From the NCBI GenBank assembly GCA_039583875.1, contig CM077162.1, positions 67,763,259 to 67,827,258 on the forward strand: a stretch of 64,000 bases of DNA, read 5' to 3'. Under the pieces are notes generated by a model. It was not told where the DNA came from, made no database searches, and was given only the letters and a program-made list of their open reading frames with translations. The translations under genes and the position numbers were made by a program. Shown here piece after piece: positions 32,360 through 42,562 of the stretch (position 1 is the first letter of the stretch; the number at the start of each line of letters is the position of its first letter). The DNA comes from Platanthera guangdongensis (taxonomy: Eukaryota; Streptophyta; Magnoliopsida; Asparagales; Orchidaceae).

Positions 32360-33415
32360 TGTAACATACCGACTTTTATTGGGCCACCAGAGCCCTAGTG
32401 GGCCCAATAAAAGTGGCACGAACCCTACCCATGACCCGGTGGGAGATAACACTAAGCAAGAAATAGAGCTAGAGAACTCCGAATTGAGTTCTGTCAGTTC
32501 CTGTGACCTCGTATAGTCAATATGAGTGCATCAGAACTCGTTCAGTTGGACCCCGAGGTCATATAGTGAATGTGACCATTCCTCATAAGACGCAACGAGA
32601 GCAGATTTTGGATATCGAGCTAGAGACCTCCAAATTGAGTTCGGTCGATTTCTGTGACCTCATATAACCTAGACAGGTGTATCGGAACCCGTCACGTCAC
32701 AATCTGAGATCTAACGATAGTTTTACACATTTCGACCATTTTAGTGCGCTGCGACGCGCAAATTTTGGACTTTCGCCAAACGGACTCCGATTCAACCCCA
32801 GTCAGTGGTGTTGGACTCGTGTGGTCAATACGAAGTCAACGGAAGTCGTCCAAGCCAATTTCGATGACAATTGGTCAACTTATGGTCAAATCAAGCATAG
32901 TCGTGCACCGAAAAGCGTGCGCACACCAATTATGACATGACACCCGAACTTTGACCCGACCCCGATGACTTGGACCCACTTTGACTTTGACCAGCAAGGG
33001 GGACCCACCCTAGTGTTGACTTGGTCAAGCCCCCCTAAAAATACATTTTTTGGATTTTTCTCCAAGTAGGGGCCCGCCTCCTCTCCAAGGGAGGATAGCC
33101 CATGCCCCCCCTCCCCATCACTCTTCTTTGGGCCCCCAACTAGCAATCAGCCAAGGATAGGTGGAGGCCCACCCTACCCCTCCTCTCCTCTCTTTTCCCC
33201 TCTCTTTCTCAAAAGGCCCATCCCATAAGGGCTTCATTCTTTTTTCCCCGCATGGGGGAAAATATAAGGCCTCCAGCTTTCCTTGGACAGCTGGAGGGTG
33301 GGGATTAATCCCTCCCTAAGGAGGGATTAATCACACCTTGCCTAAGGGTGTAACGCCCCGAAACTCAAAGGAGCGATGGGGGACGTTTTAGGTCAGTTTG
33401 GGTTCTGGCTGCAGG

Positions 33416-33720
33416 CACACGGCCTGGGACACGGGCGTGTCCCAGGGCGTGTCAAGCCTGTGTCGACACTAAGCCGGGAAGTCGACACTTTGGTGTCGAC
33501 AATGTGTCGAGACTGGGCACACGGCCTGCGACACGGGCGTGTCGCATGGCGTGTCGACCCGTGTCGACACTCGTCCCGGGAAGTCGACACTGTGCTCTCG
33601 ACATTGTGTCGAGACAAGGTACACGGCCTAGGACACGGGCGTGTCCAAGGTCGTGTCAGCAGGTCGACAATCTTCACTCGACGAAGTGTCGAGTGTCGAG
33701 ACCGTGTACACGGCCTGGAT
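33416..33720 (+). repeat. 102-bp repeats with GACACGGGCGTGTC palindromes in K1 U3
   Basis: Three units start at ACACGGCC positions 33417, 33519 and 33621, a period of 102 bp. Each holds the perfect palindrome GACACGGGCGTGTC or a near copy and several GTGTCGACAC sites. More isolated copies extend to about 33960. The 3' LTR has the same block at about 40374-40680. Long ORFs on both strands here are by-products. Confidence 0.88.
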
Positions 33721-34085
33721 TCCAGGCGTGTCAAGGTGACACGGGTAAGGACACGGGCGTGTCCTAGAACCCGTGCAGTGCTCGGGTTCTTTTCGGGGAA
33801 AAATGATGGGGGTACACGGCCGGCCACACGGCCGTGTTAGGTGGAACACGGGCGTGTCCGCTCGAACACGGGCGTGTTCAATACACTTGTGTTGTTCCAG
33901 GTGATTCGATTTTGACGGCGAATGAGGCACACGGCCATGGACACGGGCGTGTGCCAGGCCGTGTTCAGTCCAGATTGGGCATTTCAGTCCCGAATCAAAG
34001 CCGTTCGTTTCCTTATTTTGAGATCCAACGGCTACGGGTTGTTCCTGAAGGGATATACCCGGGATTGGACTTAGAAACCATCACT

Positions 34086-34596
34086 GTAGGGTTTAGGGTG
34101 ATGTTGCCGGTTTAGGGTGATGTCCCCGATTTAGGGGTATCTTGGGTAGGGTTTAGGGTGATGTTGCCGGTTTAGGGTGATGTCCCCGGTTTAGGGGTAT
34201 CACTATAGGTGACCGGAAGCGGTGCTGGACCGCCAGAATGTCCGGTTTCTGAGGAGCATAGTGCACCCGGTGCGGTGTTTGAGACTCCTCCTTCGTATGA
34301 AACCGTTAGAAGGATCGTAGAAGCGGTGTTCGCTATGACGGGTGCACAGCTTGGAGGAAATGTACAACCCTGCGCCCCTGTTCTGGCTTCAACGCCGGTG
34401 GGCGTGATGCAGCAGATGACCTTTGGTAGACCATTGGGGCAGCAGCTGAATATGCATTTCGTGCAGGGAGCGCACACAGTTGAGGAATATTTGCAAGCAT
34501 TTCTTATGATAAGCCGCTACCCATGCTTCGAGGTGGATAATGAGCAAGTCGGGTAGTGTCAGCAAACCGGCGCTACCCGTAAAGGTTTAGGGTGAT
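34086..34596 (+). other. K1 5' LTR patch: TTTAGGG-rich filler plus gag fragment
   Basis: The left part is two copies of a ~60-bp block rich in GTTTAGGG. The right part (34197-34548, 352 bp) is colinear with K1 gag at 35977-36328, with roughly a dozen mismatches. The join lies at the shared word GTATC. The gag copy has CAG where the internal gag has the stop TAG (36223). The patch occurs only in the 5' LTR, so it arose after insertion. Confidence 0.9.
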
Positions 34597-35766
34597 GTCC
34601 GTAAGCGAGAACGGACATAGGCATGATGTGTGAAGCCTACGCGGACATTTTGGTCCAGATCGGTGATGTTGCATTGCATAAATGCCGGAGAAGACTCCGT
34701 GCTATTGGCTATTTTTCGGGTTTTCTACACGGTAGATTGCAACAGGGAGCCTTGGGGATTAACCCTAAGGTGCACCCAGAAAACTGGGCTGATGCGTGAT
34801 CTTGCCAACATGGACGCATGAGAGCGAACTTGAACATAACCGAGTTATGTGAAATTGTGTGACGAAAATGGGACTCGGGAGAAGTTTGACCTGCGCAAAT
34901 GGCTTAAATTGTCGTTGCGACGTGAGCACGGGTTAGATGGAACCGTACCCATATCTATGTCGTTCGGGTTAAAGAGACCTAAGGTTACGTGGACTTGCCG
35001 TTGGCATAGATGAGAGTCTGTGGCGGTCAATGGCTTAAATTGACGTGACCCATGCCGGGAAGACAACTTGCTCATATGTTTGGCCGTCAAAGTGGCGGTG
35101 GTGGGTCCGGAATGTCTATGGCTTTAACTGACGTGACATCGACCGGTTCGCCGAGAATGTGCCCTGAGTGCACGGCGTGTGTGGCTATTTGAGCCTACGC
35201 TTGTGATGAAATGAATATTATTATATTGCTCGCTTGTGCTAATAAAATTGCAGGGAAGGAGCATTGTCGCCCCGCGTTGGGGGCGGCATCGTTACAATTT
35301 GGTCAGCATTGCTGACCGTTGCCTTTTTGTTTGCCACCGTGCGGTGGTTATGTTGCTTGCAGGTGCTGCTGGACCAAGCGGTCAATAGCGGGCTAAAGCC
35401 CAAATTGCGAAGCCGGCCCTTGAAGGCCTATCTGAAGTGTTTACTACTTTATTCATGTATGACCGGCCTGCGTGCCGTGGTTTGAAAATCATGTAACATT
35501 AAGTAAACCATTTTTGTAAGGCCTTAAGGCCAGTATTGGTGTATGCACTTCATTCCTGGTTGGCTATTCTAGTGGACATTCATGCTTTAGTGCTGGGTTC
35601 TTTATTTCAACTTAAACTGCTTCCGCTAGAATGCTCTGTGTAGGACGTTATGATTAGTTGGATGGTTTCCATTGAGTAACCACCCGGTCTGTCTGTGGTA
35701 TATGGCGTCGGGCCCCGGCCAGACCTACTGCTATATGCTACGCGACGGATAGGGGGCGTTACAATT

Positions 35767-35776
35767 TGGTATCAGA
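35767..35776 (+). promoter_or_regulatory. K1 primer binding site (tRNA-iMet)
   Basis: TGGTATCAGA, three bases after the 5' LTR end; the first ten bases of the initiator tRNA-Met complement. Confidence 0.85.
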
Positions 35777-35988
35777 CTACTGGTTTTGGTCGGGCTTCAA
35801 ATGAATTCGTGGACGAATTCTTTTTAAGGGGTGGTGAGCACATTGTGCGCGTCATCGTTATAACGGTAAAAGAACCCATGAATGTCCACTTAGGAATGAA
35901 AATACACGTGTTTGAGGAACCTGCGTGTTCCTATAATTGCTATTTGCAATTTTATTTGGTCGCTTAACGGTGTTTTGTATCACTATAG

Positions 35989-36843
35989 GTGACCGGAAGC
36001 GGTGCTGGATCGCCAGAATGTCCGGTTTCTGAGGAGCATAGTGCACCCGGTGAGGTGTTTGAGACTCCTCCTTCGTATGAAACCGTTAGAAGGATCGTAG
36101 AAGCGGTGTTCGCTGTGATGGGTGCACAGCTTGGAGGAAATGTACAACCATGCGCCCATGTTGTGGCTTCAACGCCGGTGGGCGTGATGCAGCAGATGAC
36201 CTTTGGTAGACCATTGGGGCAGTAGCTGAATATGCATTTAGTGCAGGGAGCGCACACAGTTGAGGAATATTTGCAAGCATATCTTATGGTAAGCCGCTAC
36301 CCATGCTTCGAGGTGGATAATGAGCAAGCTACAGTCGATAGGTTTTATAGTGGCCTGCGTGCCGAGTTACGAGTTCTACTGCTAGGACCAAAGTTATTGG
36401 GATTCCGAGCCTTAGTGGAATCAGCTAGATCTTTGGAGGCAGATTTGAGGAAGACCCTCCCGATGCCAGCGACCATGGTATCGAACTATACAAACCCCAT
36501 AAGTGCTGCATCCGGCAGAATGCTGGAGAAAGGGGCTATGAAATCGACTAGCAAAGCTACTTACACTTGTCATACTTGTGGAAAGAAAGGGCACTTTGCC
36601 CGAGACTGTTGGAATGGTGCTCGGAAGGGTAAGAAAGCTATGTCAGGAGCAGTCAAGGATGTTAGTGCAAAGGAAACGGCATTCAAAGTGCCGAACACCT
36701 CAAAGTCTGGATATCAAAAATGGTATAAGAAGCATAGGACTTCGGGTCAAGCTCTTTCTGGTGCTTCTGGGGTGACTACGGGTCGAACCCCGAGCGCATG
36801 TTTCACTTGTGGAAAACCGGGGCACTTTGCCCGAGACTGCTAG
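35989..36843 (+). pseudogene. K1 gag, start probably supplied by splicing
   Basis: The gag frame begins GTG ACC right after TTGTATCACTATAG, a good splice acceptor, and the preceding in-frame codon is TAG (35986-35988). No upstream in-frame ATG is therefore possible without splicing. A branch-point-like CTTAAC precedes it. The capsid part includes QGAHTVEEYLQAYLM. Two nucleocapsid knuckles follow: CHTCGKKGHFARDC (about 36568-36609) and CFTCGKPGHFARDC (about 36799-36840). TAG at 36223-36225 replaces CAG, as the LTR copy proves. TAG 36841-36843 probably replaces Trp, since the frame continues open to 36900. Confidence 0.82.
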
Positions 36844-37387
36844 AGCGGACGTCCCAAGTCTGAGAAGAAGCATACTGTCGTGACGACAGGTATGGTTTAA
36901 AGATAGTTTTGCCTTAAATACTTGTCTCCCTTGTGCATGTTAGCTTAGAACTATTTGTGCTAAGCTTTGTTGCGACTTTACTTTATCTGCGAGAGTACCG
37001 TTCGTTTAGGGAGCTTCGCATTCCTTTATTAGGAATTATATTGTGCGTCGGATTACCTCCTTCGATGGTAAGAGACAAATTGGATGCGTTATAGTCCAAT
37101 GGTGCTCATTGTGCGCGGGTAGAAGTTGTTGCGCTTAGTTTTGGATTGGGAATCAGGAGTTCGATTTGCAAGCGTCGTTACTTCCGTTGGTGGAGTTCGA
37201 CGTTATATTTGGTATGGACTGGCTCTCGGAGCAGCAAGCCAATATAGATTGCGGTAGCAAGGAATTCAAGCTGGGAGCAAGTCGTGAGATGACCTTTACG
37301 GGCTCGAAGAGGTCGAGCAAGACGTTGACGTCTGCTCTTCGGGTGGTGTAGGCGGTTTGTGCTGGTGTAGAGCTGTTCTGTACACTA
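36844..37387 (+). pseudogene. K1 protease region, degraded
   Basis: The downstream part of an aspartic protease is recognisable at about 37166-37260 (FDVIFGMDWLSEQQANIDC). This block typically follows the catalytic D-S/T-G in chromoviruses. I could not find the catalytic motif with confidence in 36900-37160, where several frames are closed. The segment joins the RT region through frameshifts. Confidence 0.65.
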
Positions 37388-38914
37388 GTGGAGGTTACAA
37401 AGCCGAAGCCCGCATTGGTTAATATTTCAGTGGTATCAGAGTACCCTGATGTGTTCCCTAGAGATCTTCCTGGAGCCCCGCCTCGACAGGAGATAGATTT
37501 CATGTTTGAGCTAGTACCAGGTGCAAAGCCTGTGTCACGCTCTCCATATAGGCTAGCGCCCAAGGAAATGGCGGAGCTGAAGGTGCAACTTCTAAAAATT
37601 GTTGGAGCAAGGGTATGTGCGTCCGAGTCCTTCGCCTTGGTGCGCACCGACCCTCTTAAATAAAAAGAAGGACATAAACTTGAGGCTATGTATTAATTAT
37701 CGGAAGCCCAACAAGTTGACGGAAAATAACAAATACCCAATCCCAAGGATCGATGATCTTTGTGATCAGTTGGTCGGGCCAACGGCGTACTCTAAATTAG
37801 ATAAGGGAGAGTGATATCCCTAAGATAACGTTCAGTACGGGATACGGGCGCTACGAGTTGACGGTCATGCCGTTTGGGCTGACTAATGCGCCGTCAGTGT
37901 TCGTGTATCTGATGAATCGGACCTTCCGGGAGTACGTGTACCATTTTGGGCTCGTCTTCGTCGACGATATTCTGGTGTACTCGCAGAGTAAGGAAGATCA
38001 CTTTAAGCATCTTCTTTTGGTTTTGGAGATGCTAAGGAGGAATCAACTGTATGCCAAGTTCTCGAAGTGCGAGTTTTGGTCATCCTCAGTGGCGTCCTCG
38101 GTCTTGTAGTGAGTGAGGAAGGTATTGCAGTGGATCTGTCGAAGATTGTTGCGATGCGGGATTGGCCTGAGCTTTATACGGTAGCGGAAGTCCGGAGTTT
38201 TCTGGGGCTTGCCGGCTAATACAGGCGCTTAGTAGAGAACTTCTCGCGGATGGAGTTACCCCTCGCTACTTTGACGAGGAAGGAGCAGAAGTTCTTCTGG
38301 GCGCCGGAGTGCGCGCGAGATTTTGAGGAGTTGTAATGTCGGTTGACCACGGAACCTGTGCTGACTTCGCCGAGTGGACCTAAGGCTATGAGATTTATAG
38401 TGATGCTTAGGCCAGCGGTTTGGGTTGCGTGTTACTGCAACACGGAAGTGTAATAGCTTATGGCACGAGACAACCAAAAGTGCACGAGAGGAACTATCCG
38501 GTCCATGACTTGTTGTTAGTGGCCGAGAGTTTAGCCTTGAAGCTGTGGAGGCATTATTTGTACGGTATGAAGATGGATATCTACGCCGATCATAAGAGCG
38601 TGAAGTATCTGATTGGTTAGAAGGATCTAAATTTGTGGCAGCGTAGATGGATGGAGTTCTTGGGAGACTATACATTCCAGATCCACTACGCGCCTGATAA
38701 AGGGAATGCGGTTGCTGACGCGTTGTGTCGCCGAGCCCCGGCTCAAGCCAATTGGCTATCGATGCATGATGAGCGGTTGGTACGGGAGTTTGAGGCGTTG
38801 GAGATTGTTTGTGTGGATAGGCAATCAAGTGCTGAACCAGTACTGAATTGGACTGAAGTCCAATCTGGCCTGGCTATCGGATTCGGCAGGCATTGGATTT
38901 GGATGTCCATATGA
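37388..38914 (+). pseudogene. K1 reverse transcriptase and RNase H, many frameshifts
   Basis: RT motifs occur in successive frames: EYPDVFPRDLPGAPP (about 37440), [40 protein letters not shown], then [10 protein letters not shown] with the catalytic Asp pair near 37961-37966. RNase H begins after 38400 (AYGTRQPKVHERNYPVHD, YADHKSVKYLIG), has a TAG where Gln is expected (GLN-K-D block), and continues to NAVADALCRRA. At least five frame changes are needed. The enzyme is dead, but the order and spacing are chromoviral. Confidence 0.85.
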
Positions 38915-39942
38915 AGCAGTTCATGGTATAAGCTCTGGATGAGTCAAATTCCCAATTCATTGTGGATGACGGATTGCTTTGGAAAGACGGTCGTCTGTGC
39001 GTCCCAAGTGTGGGCAATTTGCGGGTGGAATTGTTGTACGAGGCACACCATACCGAGTACTCGATTCACCCGGGGAGCACAAAGATGTACAGCGATGTGA
39101 AGAAACTGTTTTGATGGCCTAGTTTGAAGAAAGATGTGGTGCTCTACGTGGCGAAGTGCCAAACATGCGCCTTGGCGAAGGCGGAGTGCCAAAAGCCGGG
39201 AGGTTTTCTTAAGTCCTTGCCTATCCCGGACTGGAAATTCGACGACATCTTTATGGACTTGGTGCACGGTTTGCCAAGGTCGAAAAAGGGGACACGATGC
39301 CATTCGGGTGGTTGTAGATCAGTTAACGAAGGTGTCGCCTTTCATTCCACAGAGTAAGGATGATCCGGTGGAGATGTTAGCAAAACTATATGTGGATAAT
39401 ATAGTACGACTTCACGGTGTGCCCCGCAAGCATCGTGAGTGACCGAGAAGGGCGATTCACGTCCAATGGTAGTGGGCTTGTGCAGCAAATGTTGGGGACA
39501 AAGTTAAAATTCGGCACAGCCTTTCATCAGCAAACTGATGGGCAGACCGAGAGGCTCAATAGAACTATGGTAGACATGCTCCGCATGTGTGTCTTGGGCT
39601 TTGGAAAGCAATGGGATGACCATCTTTATATGATAGAAGATGTCGCACGTCGTTGTCCTAGCTGGAAGCGGGTGAGTCAAGTTGTATAAGCGATTCGAAG
39701 CGGAGGATGTTACTTTGTTGGTGCGAAGCATTCGGGAAAGGTTGCTTATCGCTCAGGGCCGGCAGGCGAAGTACAATAAGGCCAAGCACAAGAACGTGGA
39801 GTTCGTTGTGGGCGACTGGGTGTACTTTTTAAAGATCAAGCCATTCAAGGGTGTCTCGCGGGTGCGGTGATTGAAAAAGCTAAATCCGAGGTACCTTGGG
39901 CCGTTTGAGGTTCTGGAGTGAGTTGGTGAAGCGGCCTATCAA
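38915..39942 (+). pseudogene. K1 integrase core, frameshifted and internally deleted
   Basis: The zinc region (YEAHHTEYSIHPG through CQTCALAKAEC) contains a TGA near 39113. The catalytic Asp residues are in FMDLVHGLP and SIVSDREGRF, and the Glu in DGQTERLNRT. A frameshift lies near 39290. After DHLYMIE (about 39640) the expected stretch before the RCR motif is missing, so roughly 25 codons have been lost. The C-terminal domain resumes (KNVEFVVGDWVYF). Confidence 0.82.
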
Positions 39943-40257
39943 TTGAAGCTTTTAGTGGAGCTTAGTGGTCTACATGATGTATTCCATATTTCGGTGCTGC
40001 AAAAGGCGGTGCTAGAGCCTACGCGAGTGATCGCGGTCGATCAAGCGCCGGTTGATAGTGGGTTAACGACGAAAGTAAAGCCCGTGCGGATTGAGGACTC
40101 GGAGGTCAAGAGGCTACGCAATAAAGAGATCAGGATGGTCAAGGTCCGGTGGGACAATTGCGGTCGTGAGGAGCTCTCTTGGGAGCGAGAGCAGACTATG
40201 CTTGACGAGTATCCGGAGTTGTTCCGCTCAGCTACAAATTTTAGTTTTGTACATGTC
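39943..40257 (+). pseudogene. K1 integrase C-terminus and chromodomain
   Basis: LSGLHDVFHISVLQKA is the usual end of chromoviral integrase. It is followed by a chromodomain-like module at about 40080-40230 (PVRIEDSEVKRLRNKEI, VKVRWDNCGREELSWERE, DEYPELF). Chromodomains are thought to guide integration toward marked chromatin. The open frame runs past this into LTR sequence. The module is intact by eye, though upstream integrase is not. Confidence 0.82.
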
Positions 40258-40293
40258 TTTCCTTTATATAATTTCGAGGATGAAATTCTTTTA

Positions 40294-40306
40294 AGAGGGG
40301 GAGAGT
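40294..40306 (+). promoter_or_regulatory. K1 polypurine tract
   Basis: AGAGGGGGAGAGT just before the 3' LTR start TGTCACGCCCC. Confidence 0.8.
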
Positions 40307-42526
40307 TGTCACGCCCCGAAACTCAAAGGAGCGACGGGGGACGTTTTGGGTCAGTTTGGGTTCTGGCTGCAGGCACACGGCCTGGGACACGGGCGTGTCC
40401 CAGGGCATGTCAAGCCTGTGTCGACACTGAGTCGGGAAGTCGACACTTTGGTGTCGATAATGTGTCGAGACTGGGCACACGGCCTACGACACGGGCGTGT
40501 CGTAGGGCGTGTCGACCCGTGTAGACACTCGTCCCGGGAAGTCGACACTGTGCTCTCGACATTGTGTCGAGACAAGGCACACGGCCTAGGACACGGGCGT
40601 GTCCAAGGCCGTGTCAGCAGGTCGACGATCTTCGCTCGACGAAGTGTCGAGTGTCGAGACCGTGTACACGGCCTGGAGTCCAGGCGTGTCAAGGTGACAC
40701 GGGTAAGGATACGGGCGTGTCCTAGAACCCGTGCAGTGCTCAGGTTCTTTTCGGGGAAAAATGATGGGGGTACACGGCCGGCCACACGGCCGTGTTAGGT
40801 GGAAAACGGGCGTGTCCGCTCGAACACGGGCGTGTTCAATACCCGTGTGTTGTTCCAGGTGATTCGATTTTGACAGCGAATGAGGCACACGGCCCTGGAC
40901 ACTGGCGTGTGTCAGGCCGTGTTCGGTCCAGATTGGGCATTTCAGTCCTGAATCAAAGCCGTTTGTTTCCTTATTTTGAGATCCAACGGCTGGGGGTTGT
41001 TCCTGAAGGGATATACCCGGGATTGGACTTAGAAACCCTCACTTTTCATGAGTTATCTTCTTTCTAAAACCTTAGAGAGAGAGGAGAGCCAAGGTAGGAA
41101 GAAGGAGTTAGATCCGGCCATTGGACGAGCTTCGAAGCTCCGAATTGCGAGCCGACTCCGGATCCACGGAGGCAAAGCTAGTGCGGTGCTTTTCATCTGC
41201 TTATTTTTTCATGGCACCGAAGAATAACGCAAGGGTAACGATTCTCTTCTTGAGCATGAGTAGCTCTCCTTCTTTGCATAGGAAGCCCGCTCTCGCGAGT
41301 TTGCGGAGAGTTGGAGGCGTTCCTTCGGGTAGATATGTGAAGTCCCCGTTGTTTAGAGTCCGTAAGCGAGAACGGACATAGGCATGATGTGTGAAGCCTA
41401 CCCGGACATTTTGGTCCAGATCGGTGATGTTGCATTGCATAAATGTCGGAGAAGACTCTGTGCTATTGGCTATTTTTCAGGTTTTCTACACGGTAGATTG
41501 CAACAGGGAGCCTTGGGGATTAACCCAAAGGTGCACCTGGAAAACTGGGCTGATGCGTGATCTTGCCAACATGGAGGCCTGAGAGCCAACTTGAACATAA
41601 CCGAGTTATGTGAAATTGTGTGACGAAAATGGGACTCCGGAGAAGTTTGACCTGCGCAAATGGCTTAAATTGTCGTTGCGACATGAGCACGGGTTAGATG
41701 GAACCGTACCCATATCTATGTCATTCGGGTTAAAGAGACCTAAGGTTACGTGGCACTTGCCGTTGGCATAGATGAGAGTCTGCGGCAGTCAATGGCTTAA
41801 ATTGACGTGACCCATGTCGGGAAGACAACTTGCTCATATGGTTGGCCGTCAAAGTGGCGGTGGTGGGTCCGGAATGTCTATGGCTTAAACTGACGTGACA
41901 TCGACCGGTTCGCCGAGAATGTGCCCTGAGTGCACGGGGTGTGTGGCTATTTGAGCCTATGCCTGTGATGAAATGAATATTATTATATTGCTCGCTTGTG
42001 CTAATAAAATTGCAGGGAAGGAGCATTGCCGCCCCGCGTTGGGGGCGGGATCGTTATAATTTGGTCAGCATTGCTGATCGTTGCCTTTTTTGTTTGTCAC
42101 CGTGCGGTGGTTATGTCGCTTGAAGGTGCTGCTGTACCAAGCGGTCAATAGCGGGCTAAAGCCCAAATTGCGAAGCCGGCCCTTGAAGGCCTATCTGAAG
42201 TGTTTACTTCTTTATTCATGTATGACCGGCCTGTGTGCCGTGGTTTGGAAATCATGTAACATTAAGTAAACCATTTTTGTAAGGCCTTAAGGCCAGTACT
42301 GGTGTATGCACTTCATTCCTGGTTAGCTATTCTAGTGGACATTCATGCTTTAGTGCTGTGTTCTTTATTTCAACTTAAACTGCTTCCGCTAGAATGCTCT
42401 GTGTAGGACGTTATGATTAGTTGGATGGTTTCCATTGAGTAACCACCCGATCTGTCTGTGGTATATGGCGTCGGGCCCCGGCCGGACCTACTGCTATATG
42501 CTATGCGACGGATAGGGGGTGTTACA
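40307..42526 (+). repeat. K1 3' LTR
   Basis: 2220 bp, TGTCACGCCCC to GGTGTTACA, followed by TSD AAGGG. It retains the unpatched LTR organisation, including the ATG micro-exon at 41211-41234 and the internal acceptor (AG at 42014-42015). Confidence 0.93.
41211..41234 (+). other. K1 LTR micro-exon: 8-codon start exon
   Basis: ATG opens eight codons (MAPKNNAR) ending at GTAACG, a splice donor. Joining in phase 0 to the acceptor at 35988 would place this start codon in frame with gag. K2 has the same arrangement (59873-59896) with a different peptide. It is absent from the patched 5' LTR. Confidence 0.6.
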
Positions 42527-42554
42527 AAGGGAGGGAGCTCCCCCTCCCCAACCC

Positions 42555-42562
42555 TATAAAAG
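42555..42562 (+). promoter_or_regulatory. S2 LTR TATA box
   Basis: TATAAAAG in the context CCCTATAAAAGGCC. K1 inserted about 25 bp upstream of it, separating it from the S2 U3 region. Confidence 0.6.

Larger units (their letters stand above)
33349..35763 (+). repeat. K1 5' LTR, rearranged
   Basis: 2415 bp against 2220 bp in the 3' LTR. The two agree closely except for one replaced segment (34086-34596 here, 41044-41357 in the 3' LTR). The replaced part includes the micro-exon with the presumed gag start codon, so this LTR copy lacks it. A splice-acceptor-like site (TGTGCTAATAAAATTGCAG) ends at 35253. Confidence 0.92.
33349..42526 (+). mobile_element. K1: Tekay-like chromovirus (Ty3/gypsy)
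   Basis: LTRs at 33349-35763 and 40307-42526 begin TGTAACGCCCC/TGTCACGCCCC and end GTTACA. The TSD is AAGGG (33344-33348 and 42527-42531). PBS TGGTATCAGA, gag with two CCHC knuckles, protease, RT, RNase H, integrase and a C-terminal chromodomain are in chromovirus order. The sequence before the 3' LTR (GAGGATGAAATTCTTTTAAG) is shared with K2 and is typical of Tekay/Del. Pol is riddled with frameshifts. The 5' LTR is longer than the 3' LTR because of a patch at 34086-34596. Confidence 0.92.

Noticed and set aside
33376..33840. Long ORFs on both strands in the K1 LTR (also 40346-40798)
   Set aside because: They follow the 102-bp ACACGG/GTGTC repeats, are open on both strands at once, and recur in both LTRs without any domain.
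34086..34200. Interstitial telomere from TTTAGGG words
   Set aside because: The words are separated by other sequence within a 60-bp duplicated block, not in uninterrupted tandem.
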